Positions 1-7,842 of a stretch of 64,000 bases of DNA are shown here, one piece after another; within the stretch, counting starts at the first letter, position 1, and the number at the start of each line of letters is the position of its first letter. The stretch is taken from assembly GCA_918797485.1 (NCBI GenBank), contig CAKKNE010000002.1:4988501-5052500 (forward strand), written 5' to 3'. The DNA comes from Pelagomonas calceolata. Its lineage: Eukaryota > Sar > Pelagophyceae > Pelagomonadales > Pelagomonadaceae. The position numbers were made by a program, and so were the translations under genes. A model generated the notes under the pieces. The model was not told the DNA's origin. It saw only the letters and a list, made by a program, of their open reading frames with translations, and did no database searches.

Positions 1-156
1 GCCGCACTCGTCTATGGGATGAATGCAAAAAACTCTGACGCTAAGGAACGCCGAGGCTCTCTGGGCAGGCTGGCAGGCTCCGCGGCGCAAATGCATGCGT
101 CGTCCTTAGAAATTGGTGTGCAAATCACTTCAATCAATCGTTAATCAACCTGAAAT

Positions 157-1129
157 ATGAGTGAACAAGTTTCAAGCCCCAGCTCCGAGCAGGCAGCAAG
201 TCCAGTACCTGCCACTGCTGAGAGCAGCCAGCCGTCGAAGGTGCAGAGATATGCAACAGAAGCGGACGTGCTCGCGCTCATGACAAACGACAAGTTCAAG
301 AAGTTCTGCAAGAAGAAGTGCGGCGAGTGGGCGCCCGCGTCTCGCATCCCTAAACGCCATCGACGCGTGATCCGCGCAGGTGCGGTTGCGTCGCCTTCAA
401 GCGCTTCGCCAAGATGTCGCCGCTCGTCGTCCGGGCGAGAGTCGGGAGCCTCTGGTGCCAAAAATGTGGCCGATTGCTGTGCGAGGCCCACCGGAACCAG
501 CACAGCTGCGAGATGGAAATGCAAGAATTGGAGCGACGGCGGCGGGTCGACGTCGACGCGATTCGGGAAGGCATCAAGCGGCAGGAGGAGGAAAAGGAGC
601 AGCGCGCCGCCGACGCCGACGCGCTCAAGCGGGCCGAGGCCGGGGCCAAGGCGGCGCGCTACCGCATGTGGAAGGACCGGCGGCGCCACGTCGTATGGTG
701 TCCGGCGTCCTTTTAACTTCTGAACATCGCGGCGACGGCGTAGAGTTTTGTGCAGCTCACGCGCCATCGCAGGCGGGCATCTCGTCGAGCGTGGCGAGCA
801 TGGTCCAGCGCTGGAGCGTCCAGGCCGAGGCGGGGCGCAAGCGCGACCGGCTGCTCGACATCTACACGTCGTGCAACCGTATCAACCTGCGGCTCTGGAA
901 CGAGGTCTCGCAGCCGGAGATTTTGAGTGATATCGACATGGACGCGTGGAAGCGGCTCTGCCGCAACTACGCCGACGCCTGCGCGCTGACGGGAATGGTT
1001 ATATTGGTCGAGGGCGTCGAGCTCGACCTGAGGCTGCCCTGGCTGCGGGACGAGGACCAGGACTGGCTCGACGCGCCTCCACCTGATGCAAATGAGGTGG
1101 ACCTCTCGACGGCGGACCCGCCAAGTTAA
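157..1129 (+). CDS. AN1-like zinc-finger protein, three exons
   Basis: Modelled exons 157..317, 380..692 and 773..1129 give 276 residues with every junction in frame. The N-terminus is Ser/Pro/Ala-rich. After the first splice the protein reads CKKKCGCVAF and then WCQKCGRLLCEAHRNQHSC, a Cys/His spacing (CxxC, LLC, HRNQHxC) like the second half of AN1 zinc fingers. A charged helical stretch rich in Arg, Glu and Ala follows. Exon 3 encodes a soluble helical domain (Trp/Arg-rich) ending in an acidic tail. Both introns are short and the first looks like an introner. It converges with the ATP synthase d gene 33 bp away. AN1 proteins often act in ubiquitin or stress pathways; that role is inference here. 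Confidence 0.6.
318..379 (+). mobile_element. Introner-like intron in AN1 gene
   Basis: This 62-bp intron starts GTGCGGCG and ends ATCCGCGCAG, followed by GTGCGGTT: six of eight bases repeat on both sides, as a target duplication would. It contains the core CGCCATCGACGCG at 355-367 that recurs in other introns. Removing it joins two halves of the zinc finger in frame. Confidence 0.7.
693..772 (+). other. Short intron in AN1 gene
   Basis: An 80-bp intron (donor GTATGG, acceptor CATCGCAG) is required because the first frame stops at 714 and the second frame is open from 380 to 1129. It carries a GCGCCATCG core but no clear target duplication. Confidence 0.6.
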
Positions 1130-1162
1130 TATATATAAGTCTTAGTAGTCCCGAGCCGCGAC

Positions 1163-1785
1163 CTACACGGCGTCCTTGGCCCACTCGTGCTTGTCGATCT
1201 CGTCGTCGACCTCCTTCTCGATGTCCGGGTAGGCCTCGTAGACGTCGTCGACGGTCGTCGCGTGGCCGACCTTCTTGGCGACCATGACGTTCATCTGCTT
1301 CGTGAGCTCGTCGATGCGCGTCTTGGATTCGGCGATCTTCTGTTGTGCTTCGGCGAACATGGCGTCGTACTCGGCCTTGGCCTCGTCGAGCTCGGCAAAG
1401 GGCGGGTACTGGACGCCCTTGAACTCCTTCTCGGCCAGCCTGTGTGTGGAGGATGAGACGCGGCGCCGGCGTGGAGGCGGCGTGGAGACGATTGCGTGGA
1501 GACGCGGCGATGGCGTGGAGGTGGCCTAAACGGACGCGGTTCTACCAACGCTAGGAGCGAGGCGTCGACCTTGCCCTTGTAGGCGGCAAAATCAATCGCC
1601 GCGGGGGCGCTTGAGTATTTTTGTTTGAGGAGCTCGGCCTCGTTGAGGGCCATCTTCAAACGATTGAGCTCTTGTTTACCCTCGTCGGAGGTGACCTTCG
1701 CCTCCAACGCGCTGAGGTTCACGCTTCGCCTCGGGGCGGCCCTCGCGGCCCGCGCGGCGGCACGGGCGGTTGCTCGCGCCAGCAT
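1163..1785 (-). CDS. ATP5H: Mitochondrial ATP synthase subunit d
   Basis: Exons 1550..1785 and 1163..1439 on the minus strand give 170 residues. The N-terminus is Ala/Arg-rich like a mitochondrial presequence. The segment AAIDFAAYKGKVDASLLA aligns with the family signature AIDWxxYK of the F1Fo peripheral stalk d subunit, and the C-terminal part has the long helical region and the xVDDVYEAYPDIEKE motif seen in that family. It would sit in the stator of the inner-membrane ATP synthase. The start ATG at 1785 precedes the presequence. The two exons only join in frame if the intron is cut at GTTGGTAG. Gene is divergent from the WW/CCCH gene. Confidence 0.8.
1440..1549 (-). mobile_element. Introner-like intron in ATP synthase d
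   Basis: A 110-bp intron on the minus strand with donor GTTGGTAG and 3' end TCCACACACAG, followed by GCTGGCCG (five of eight bases match the donor octamer). It carries repeated GCGTGGAG/CTCCACGC and CGATGGCG core pieces shared with other introns. Confidence 0.7.
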
Positions 1786-2147
1786 CTTGGCTTTTATCCT
1801 TGCTTTTGCGAGTGTGGCAAATAAAGCGGCTTATCCACGTCGGCGGGGCGAGCGGCTGGGGGTTTCCCTGGCCGGTGCTGGCGAGACGTCCCAAAGAGTC
1901 AGAAGCACGGCTCTCCCGTGCACCTTGGTGGCTGGCGTGCTCGCTTGCAGGCTTTAAGGCCGGCGGTGGCTGAGGGCCGTGCTAGTGTCCTTATAGTTCG
2001 CTAGCTAAAATCTCAGAAGCGCAAAAAACGAGCCGTACGCGGGACCTGGGCAGTCGGTTGGACGTCAAACGACAGGCATCCGTCCCCCAGCGAGTGCTGC
2101 CGGCTGCGCGCGCCGTCGACGAGTCCTTGGGCAGCCCACCAGCGAGC
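1786..2147. other. Divergent promoter region
   Basis: Gene-free stretch between the 5' ends of the ATP synthase d gene (minus) and the WW/CCCH gene (plus). The only structure I see is the palindromic CTAGTGTC element at 1981-2005. The first in-frame ATG of the plus gene is at 2148; the frame is open further 5' but without ATG. Confidence 0.6.
1981..2005 (+). promoter_or_regulatory. CTAGTGTC palindromic 5'-flank motif, copy 1
   Basis: GCTAGTGTCC and CGCTAGC arms separated by 8 bp. It lies 143 bp upstream of the plus-strand ATG at 2148 and 196 bp upstream of the minus-strand ATG at 1785. Confidence 0.6.
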
Positions 2148-3098
2148 ATGCAGGCGCCCTTCCAGCCGCTCCCGGTCGTGCCCGCGCCCTGGATGGCCCA
2201 CCGCTGCCCGACAAGTGGCGCGGTGTATTACGTGAATCTCCAGACGCTCGCGACGACCTGGACGTCGCCCGTGCCGGCACCGCCGCCAGCGCCGGAGGAC
2301 GTGCCCTGCGCGACGTGCATGGAGTGCCCCTGCGCGTGCGCCGCCCGAGCCGACGAAGCGCAATCCGAAGCGCAAGCCAAAGCCTTAGAAGCAGTCAAAG
2401 CGCATACGGCGGTGCCGCAGAAATACAGTCATCACGAGGACGTCCCCGTCGACAGGTCGCGGCAGGGCCACGTCAGAGGTGTGTGCGTGGCCTTCAACCG
2501 GGGCTACTGCCGCCGCGGCGACGACTGCCGATATGAGCATGCATTCACGAGAGAGGCGCGTGAGGTGGCCGCGGCGACAACGTTCGTGGACGTCCGGGAG
2601 ATCCCCGCAGCCCAGGTCGGCAAGCAACCAAAAAAGCAGCCCTGCTTCGACCTGAAGCACAAGGGCTTTTGCGGGCGGGGCGCGGCGTGCCCCTTCGCGC
2701 ACACGGGCCACGAGGGCCTGCCGGCGACGCGTCGCCAGCGCAAGGCGCAACGGGCCGCGGAGGCGCAGGAGCCGGCCGCACCGGCTGAGTCCGTTCCGCC
2801 GGTGCGCGCGGTGACGGCGCCGGCGCCCGCGCGGCACCGCTCCGCCGAGCGCCCGCGCTCGCCCGTCAGCGACGACGACGACGTGGTGCCCCAGCGCGAG
2901 CGCGCGCCGCTGCCCGAGCGCCACGCGCGGCGTTTGTCTGGCGACGACGACCGCCCGCGGTGCGACTACTCCCGCGAGCGGCCCTCGCCGCGGCGGGACC
3001 GGTCGCGCGAGTGGCGGCGGGACCGGTCCCCTGAACGGTGGCGGAGGAGGCGGTCGCGGTCCCGATCGCGGTCGCGCGGGCGGCTGTTTTATGGATAA
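2148..3098 (+). CDS. WW / CCCH zinc-finger / RS-domain protein
   Basis: 316 residues from the first in-frame ATG. A WW domain lies near the N-terminus (PWMAHRCPTSGAVYYVNL followed by TTW and P). Two CCCH fingers follow: CVAFNRGYCRRGDDCRYEH (C-x7-C-x5-C-x3-H) and CFDLKHKGFCGRGAACPFAH (C-x8-C-x5-C-x3-H). The C-terminus is Arg/Ser/Asp-rich and ends in RSRSRSRSRG repeats. This combination is typical of nuclear pre-mRNA processing factors: CCCH fingers for RNA, RS for splicing-factor contacts, WW for proline ligands. No close orthologue is recognised. The gene has no visible intron. Confidence 0.75.
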   Translation: MQAPFQPLPVVPAPWMAHRCPTSGAVYYVNLQTLATTWTSPVPAPPPAPEDVPCATCMECPCACAARADEAQSEAQAKALEAVKAHTAVPQKYSHHEDVPVDRSRQGHVRGVCVAFNRGYCRRGDDCRYEHAFTREAREVAAATTFVDVREIPAAQVGKQPKKQPCFDLKHKGFCGRGAACPFAHTGHEGLPATRRQRKAQRAAEAQEPAAPAESVPPVRAVTAPAPARHRSAERPRSPVSDDDDVVPQRERAPLPERHARRLSGDDDRPRCDYSRERPSPRRDRSREWRRDRSPERWRRRRSRSRSRSRGRLFYG

Positions 3099-3499
3099 TG
3101 TGAAAGTTTTGTGTAAATCACCAGGAACTTGAACCTCCGCGCGACGGCGAATGAGCGCGGGCGGCCGCCGGCTGGGCAAGCCAGGCGTGTTTCGCTGGGT
3201 TCTAGAGGTCTGGAGCCTTCCCATCTCCTAGCAGAAACCGCAGACGGTCCAGCGGTCAATGGGCTGGGAGCGAGGTCCCAGAGGTTGCTTTTGTGCTGCA
3301 TTTTGAGCAATTTATCGAGCATATTTGATCGCGCCGCCGTCGTGAATAGTTGCTCCGATCTCAAAACGTCTCGCTAGAATAGTTCACGAGAACTCGCCCC
3401 GCTTCTAGCCCTACGTTTGATGATCATCGAGCATCACTAAGCACTGACCAGTAGTCGAAAACAGAGAGTAGTTAAGCGGTCACGGACGCTAAAAGGGAC
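3099..3499. other. Intergenic, no gene seen
   Basis: About 400 bp between two plus-strand genes, holding the 3' flank of the WW/CCCH gene and the promoter of the next. It lacks the CTAGTGTC motif. No convincing ORF, RNA gene or repeat was found. Confidence 0.5.
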
Positions 3500-4312
3500 A
3501 TGGCCACTGCGCACAGCAAAGACAATGGCTCTCCTACCTCGGTCGCCCACAAGTTAGACGACGACCAGACTGACTCCGTCGTCGTGCGGCGCGACGACCT
3601 CGTCGTTATCGACAACGCGGCGCTCGGCACATTGTGCGAGGACGTCCAGATCGCGAGTCGAAGAAACGCGGGCATCCTCGAGGTCGAGTGGTTCCGAAAC
3701 GGCGCCGAGCTTACGCTCTTTCAGACGTTCGCGAACAGGGCGGCTGCGGCGGCGCAGCACGAAGAAACGTGGACCGGCCAGGGGTTCAGCGGGCGCGTCG
3801 CCCGCTCCTGCCGACATGTCCGAACCGTCTTGTACGGTCGTGGTCGTGTCGTGGACGACATGCTCGCGACGCCCCTCGGCGCCGGCATCGAGACGTACGC
3901 GCCCCTCGGCGCGCCATTTCGCCGCCCGCGCGCGGACCCTGCCCCGGAGCGCTATCGAATGCGGTACGACATGGAGCTGGTCACGGGCGACCTCGACGCC
4001 GTCAGGGCGTTCCTCCGCGAGCGGCAGAATTTGGCGCGCGCCGACCCCGGCATCCTCGACTTCGAGTTCTACTTCTCCGCGCCCCGCTCGGTCACGCTCC
4101 TCGCGTGCTACGCCGACGCGGCGGCCCAGCAGCGGAGCTTCATCCGGTGGATGAAGGCAGACGAGATGAAGTCGGTGCTCGCGGTCAAGGACATCTATAC
4201 CTATGGCCGCGTGGCCTTGGAGCCCGGGGCCGCGCCGCCGCCGCCAGGTTGGACCGAGTTGATGCTCGTCACGCACCACCAGGAGCCGGTGGGCCGGTGC
4301 TTCCAGCGCTAG
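3500..4312 (+). CDS. Protein with two ABM-like ferredoxin-fold repeats
   Basis: 270 residues, no intron. Two segments share a pattern: NAGILEVEWFRNGAELTLFQTF...AAAAQHEE and, about 110 residues later, DPGILDFEFYFSAPRSVTLLACY...AAAQQRSF. Both resemble the antibiotic-biosynthesis-monooxygenase (ABM) dimeric alpha/beta-barrel pattern pGxxxFExy...fxlxExwxdxaAxxxH. I infer a tandem of ABM-like domains, of the kind that form a barrel within one chain. No signal peptide is seen, so it is probably cytosolic. Substrate is unknown. Flanked by intergenic DNA upstream and converging with the PDZ gene 53 bp downstream. Confidence 0.5.
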   Translation: MATAHSKDNGSPTSVAHKLDDDQTDSVVVRRDDLVVIDNAALGTLCEDVQIASRRNAGILEVEWFRNGAELTLFQTFANRAAAAAQHEETWTGQGFSGRVARSCRHVRTVLYGRGRVVDDMLATPLGAGIETYAPLGAPFRRPRADPAPERYRMRYDMELVTGDLDAVRAFLRERQNLARADPGILDFEFYFSAPRSVTLLACYADAAAQQRSFIRWMKADEMKSVLAVKDIYTYGRVALEPGAAPPPPGWTELMLVTHHQEPVGRCFQR

Positions 4313-4365
4313 TAGTTTTCCCTTCCCTAAGATAAGAACTTAGAAGCCAAAAAAACGCGGACAGA

Positions 4366-5806
4366 CTAGCCCTTCGTCGCGAAGCGCATGACGTGGTTGT
4401 GGAGCGCGGCGACGATGGACGGGTTCTGCGAGGCGAACTTCATCGTCTTCGTCCGCGAGTAGGGGTTCCGCAGCGCGAAGTACTTGACCGGCTGGTGCTC
4501 GCCCTTGTATACCTTGGACCTGTGCACAAAGCAACCAGTGAGTCTCGACGAGATCGTGGTCGCGCAGGATGAATCGAACGGAGAGAGACCGCACCGCCAC
4601 GCCATCGAGCTGGCGTCGCGTCGATGGCGTGCATTGGCGGAGACGCGCGCGACGGTTTGATTTATGCACTGCCTTGGACTGGATCGCCGAGCACTTGAAC
4701 GTGCCCGACAAGGCGTAGGCCTTGTACTTCATGCCCGTCAGCGGCTGGCCCTGGAACATGCGCACGACGATGTCCTCGTACTGCGCCTTCGAGGAGTACA
4801 GCTGGAGCACGTGGCGCTTCGCGACCGCGCCGCCGACGACGAAGAACATGCGCTGCCAGCCGGCCATCGACGACGGCGGGCCCGACCCCGCGGACTTTTT
4901 CACGAGCACCCAGCCCTTGGCCGAGTCGCAGGCCGCCATGGACTTCTCGAACACTAAATGGAGTGGCCGCGGCAGCGACTTGACGAGCTCGAGGCACCGC
5001 GCGTAGGGCAGGGCCGTCGCGTCCTGGCCGTTGATGAGGAGCAGCCTTGACCCGACGGCGACGCCCTTCTGCGCGGCCGCGCCGCCCTCGATGACCATGG
5101 TCACGACGGTCTGCTCGGGCCGCGCCTTCTTCTGCGCGGCCGTCGCGCCCGGCGCGAAGGCCGCGCGCCGCTCCAGCAGCATGCCGAGCTTGGCCTCGCG
5201 GTCGAAGGTCACGGTGTATGTCGGCAGCGACCCCGTCGTTGACGACTCCGGCTGCTGCAGCGTCAGCTGCTCGTTGCCGCCGTCCTCGGTGTACTCGGAG
5301 GCCACGGACATGGCGGACCCCCGTCGCGCCGGCTGCGACGGCTGGGACGCCTGGGACGCGGAGCCGCCGACCGAGAAGAAGTCGTCGTCGTAGCCGCCGA
5401 GCATGTCGCCGCCCGCCTGGCTCGGCGCCTGCGCCGGCGCGGCGTAGCCCATGGAGCCGCTGTTATCCGCCGGCGCGGCGGGCGGCGGCGCCGTCGGTTT
5501 CTGGTAGGACGTGTACGTCGGCCCGGCCTGGGGCACCTGGCTCGCCCCCGCGGGCGGCCAGACGGGCGCCGGCGCGGCCGGCGGCGGCGCGGCCGGCATG
5601 CCGTAGGGCTGCGGCGGCGGCGCGCCGTAGGCCGCGGGCGCGCCGTAGCCGTAGGGTTGCTGCATGCCGTACGGCTGCTGCGGCGGCGGCGCCATGGGCG
5701 GCGCCATCATCGCGGGCTTCTTCGCCGGCGCGACGGGCGCGGAGAGGCCCGCCAGCAGCTGCTCGTTGTGTTTGTCCATGGAACTGGACGTGAGGAAGTC
5801 GTCCAT
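4366..5806 (-). CDS. PDZ and PH-like domain protein
   Basis: Exons 4680..5806 and 4366..4519 give 426 residues. Residues 1-170 are low-complexity, rich in Pro, Ala, Gln, Gly and Tyr with QPYGM/QQPYG repeats. A PDZ domain spans about 196-289 (KLGMLLERR, VIEGGAAAQKGVAVGSRLLL, INGQDA). A PH-like fold spans about 296-426 (KGWVLVKKSAG, GWQRMFFVV, then after the splice KYFALRNPYSRTKTMKFAS and a final helix). It is probably a membrane- or cortex-associated adaptor. The splice is firmly set: only excision at the duplicated GTCCAAGG octamer restores the PH frame. Confidence 0.7.
4520..4679 (-). mobile_element. Introner with exact 8-bp target duplication
   Basis: The element occupies 4520-4671 and is flanked by CCTTGGAC at 4512-4519 and 4672-4679. 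Read on the gene strand, one copy GTCCAAGG gives the donor GT and the element end TTTGTGCACAG gives the acceptor. The ends are inverted repeats (CAGTGCATAAA against CTGTGCACAAA). Inside, CACGCCATCGA at 4598-4608 pairs perfectly with TCGATGGCGTG at 4621-4631. Confidence 0.85.
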
Positions 5807-6006
5807 TTTTTTCCGTCGCGCGTCGCGTAACGTAACCCCTGGGTCGCTCTCCGATAGCCTGAGAGGGCTTTTTTTTGGTGGCAGCGTCTAAGCGTCTATC
5901 GCGGGGCGCAGCGTCGGTCTACTGAAATTGCTGCTCGTTTCTAGAATCCAACGCCTGTGTAGGACAGCAGGTCTTCCAAAGCACGCGCTTGTGCTTTTTT
6001 TGGCTT

Positions 6007-6028
6007 GCTAGTGTCTTAAACCACTAGC
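6007..6028 (-). promoter_or_regulatory. CTAGTGTC palindromic 5'-flank motif, copy 2
   Basis: GCTAGTGTC...CCACTAGC, a near-symmetrical copy 201 bp upstream of the PDZ gene ATG and 14 bp beyond the stop of the amidase-like gene. Confidence 0.6.
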
Positions 6029-6041
6029 GTTTACATACGAA

Positions 6042-6665
6042 CTAGACCAGTACCAAGAAGAATGCCCCCGCGACCACCGCCGTGAGCGTCAGCAAGGCGC
6101 CGCCAAATAGCAAAGTCGCCGCACCGGCGTCCGACGACTTAGGGTCGAGCGGGAACTCGAGCTCGCCGCGTTCCAGCTCGTAGGCCGCCGCGAGTCGCAG
6201 GAGGATCGATTCGTTTCGGCCCACGAGCTGGAACGCCCGCGGCCGGAGCGCGTAGGGACACGCGCCGCCGCCGCGACAGCGCGAGACCGCGGCGGGGACG
6301 ACGACGAGCGGGAGGTCGGCGTAGTTGAACGGGACCATGTATCGCACGGCCTCGGCAAACAGTGTGGACGTCGTGACGATCTCCGGGATCTCCGCGGCCA
6401 GCGGCGCCGGCCGGCCCCAGACCGGCAGGAGCACCGCGTCGAGGTCTCCGAACGCGCGCGTCCACCGCGCCGCGGCCGCGCGCAACGCCTCGGCGCCGAA
6501 GATCGAGACGTATGCCCGCAGGTCGTCGTCGTGGCGGAACGCGCGCGCGAGGCGGCGCGAGACCTCCTCGAAGCTCGACGTTTGGCCGGAGCGGATGCGT
6601 TCCGCCGTCGACGTGTCGGCCGCTGTCGCGAGGTGAAGCAACAAGGGCGCCAGGAGACGCCGCAT
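6042..6665 (-). CDS. Truncated amidase-signature C-terminal protein
   Basis: 207 residues with an N-terminal signal peptide (MRRLLAPLLLHLATAADT) and a C-terminal hydrophobic segment (LLFGGALLTLTAVVAGAFFL). The middle matches only the last third of amidase-signature enzymes: DLDAVLLPVWGRPAPLA, VPFNYADLPLVVVPAAV, and FQLVGRNESILLRLAAAYE, equivalent to the family's FNxxGxPAxxxP and GLQLVGRxxxExxLLxxAxxxE. The catalytic Ser-Ser-Lys region is absent and there is no room for it before the neighbouring divergent gene. I infer a non-catalytic remnant or repurposed membrane-anchored fragment. Divergent from the gene at 6982. Confidence 0.55.
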   Translation of the reverse strand: MRRLLAPLLLHLATAADTSTAERIRSGQTSSFEEVSRRLARAFRHDDDLRAYVSIFGAEALRAAAARWTRAFGDLDAVLLPVWGRPAPLAAEIPEIVTTSTLFAEAVRYMVPFNYADLPLVVVPAAVSRCRGGGACPYALRPRAFQLVGRNESILLRLAAAYELERGELEFPLDPKSSDAGAATLLFGGALLTLTAVVAGAFFLVLV

Positions 6666-6981
6666 TTTCCTGGCCTTTATCTCAAGCGCTCTCGCCTCCG
6701 CCGGCTTTTTGAGTGATCACAAAATGGACACAAATTGATTGCTTGAATTCAGGAAGTCCTTCAGAGACCTTCAACACATTCGTGCATTTGCTCTGATACT
6801 GTGGAAGATTTCGTCTACTCTGGCGTGTAGTTAAGGCCCTGATACCACACAAAAGCATGAAACTTGTGCTAGCGTCCTGTAACACACTAGCAAACCATCT
6901 GGCATGAACAAGCACAGAGGCAGCATTGATCAACCGAGCGCGCCAAAATAGCACGAAAACTGCTGCGAAGTTCTCCCAGCG
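6666..6981. other. Divergent promoter region
   Basis: 316 bp, more AT-rich than its surroundings, between two divergent 5' ends. It contains motif copy 3 and nothing else I can name. Confidence 0.5.
6868..6891 (-). promoter_or_regulatory. CTAGTGTC palindromic 5'-flank motif, copy 3
   Basis: GCTAGCGTCC...ACACACTAGC, 24 bp. It is 203 bp upstream of the amidase-like ATG (6665) and 91 bp upstream of the plus-strand ATG at 6982. Confidence 0.6.
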
Positions 6982-7635
6982 ATGCATCTCCACCTCACTC
7001 CACTCATGCTGCTCCTCGCCCCCAGCTCTGCGCTATTGCAGGTGCACACGCGCCTGGCCAAGGCGATCCTGCACAAGGCCAAAGTCGACGCCATGCAGCA
7101 GCGGGAGGCGCTCTTGGCCCAGGCGGAACTACTCTTCGCGGCGGCGGCCGACATCGACGACGCGCTCGCGAGGCTCGAGCGCGGCGAGGCAATGGCAGAG
7201 CCGCCCGTCGTCACGCGGCTCGCGCCACCTCAACAACCCGAGGCGCCCGCGGAGACGGCGCTGCGGCGGCTCGGCGGCCGGGTCCTGCGCGTCGTCGACT
7301 TCGCGGGCGACGCGGCCGCGACGGCGCCGCTCGACGTGGCCCGCGCGGTCGCGCTCGACGCGGTGCACGTCCTCGCGTGGCGCGGCGGCGCGGGCGGCGC
7401 CGACGGCGTCGCCGTGGGCGATGGGCTCACGGCGCTCGCGGTGCGGCGCGACGACGGCGCGGGCCGCGTCGTCGTCGCGCTCGAGTGCGAGGAGCACGCG
7501 CGCCAGGTCGCGCACGTGATGACGTCGCTGGACGGCTTCGCCATGGAGGCCGCCCGCATCTCCCTCGACGCGGCGGCGGACGCCGTCCTGGCGCGGCGGG
7601 ACTGCGCGCTCGGCGTCGTGCTGCTGGAGGAGTGA
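6982..7635 (+). CDS. Unknown protein with signal peptide
   Basis: 217 residues. The N-terminus MHLHLTPLMLLLAPSSALL is a signal sequence, with no clear transit peptide after it. A helical Ala/Glu-rich segment (residues 30-75) is followed by a probable alpha/beta domain (VLRVVDFAGD, VHVLAWRGG, LTALAVRRDD, RVVVALECEEHARQVAHVM). I do not recognise the family. Signal plus Val/Ala start could fit secretion or plastid import. Single exon, divergent from the amidase-like gene. Confidence 0.6.
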   Translation: MHLHLTPLMLLLAPSSALLQVHTRLAKAILHKAKVDAMQQREALLAQAELLFAAAADIDDALARLERGEAMAEPPVVTRLAPPQQPEAPAETALRRLGGRVLRVVDFAGDAAATAPLDVARAVALDAVHVLAWRGGAGGADGVAVGDGLTALAVRRDDGAGRVVVALECEEHARQVAHVMTSLDGFAMEAARISLDAAADAVLARRDCALGVVLLEE

Positions 7636-7842
7636 CTCAGTGACGCCATCGCTGCGATCGTAATGTGTTGTGTCTAGCGCGGTGTCACGGTAATCTAGTT
7701 CGTCGTATCGGGTGTTACATAGGGGGTGGGCGGGGAGGGCGGGGAGGGGTACGGCCGTGACCGCGGGGTAGGGAGGGGGTGGACCGGACGCCACATGCGC
7801 CGGGCCCGGGGGAGAGCGGGAATTTTTTTTCCAGAAGACTGA

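Noticed and set aside
1-156. Partial gene at the left edge
   Set aside because: No frame with coding character; it reads as the 5' flank of the AN1-like gene.
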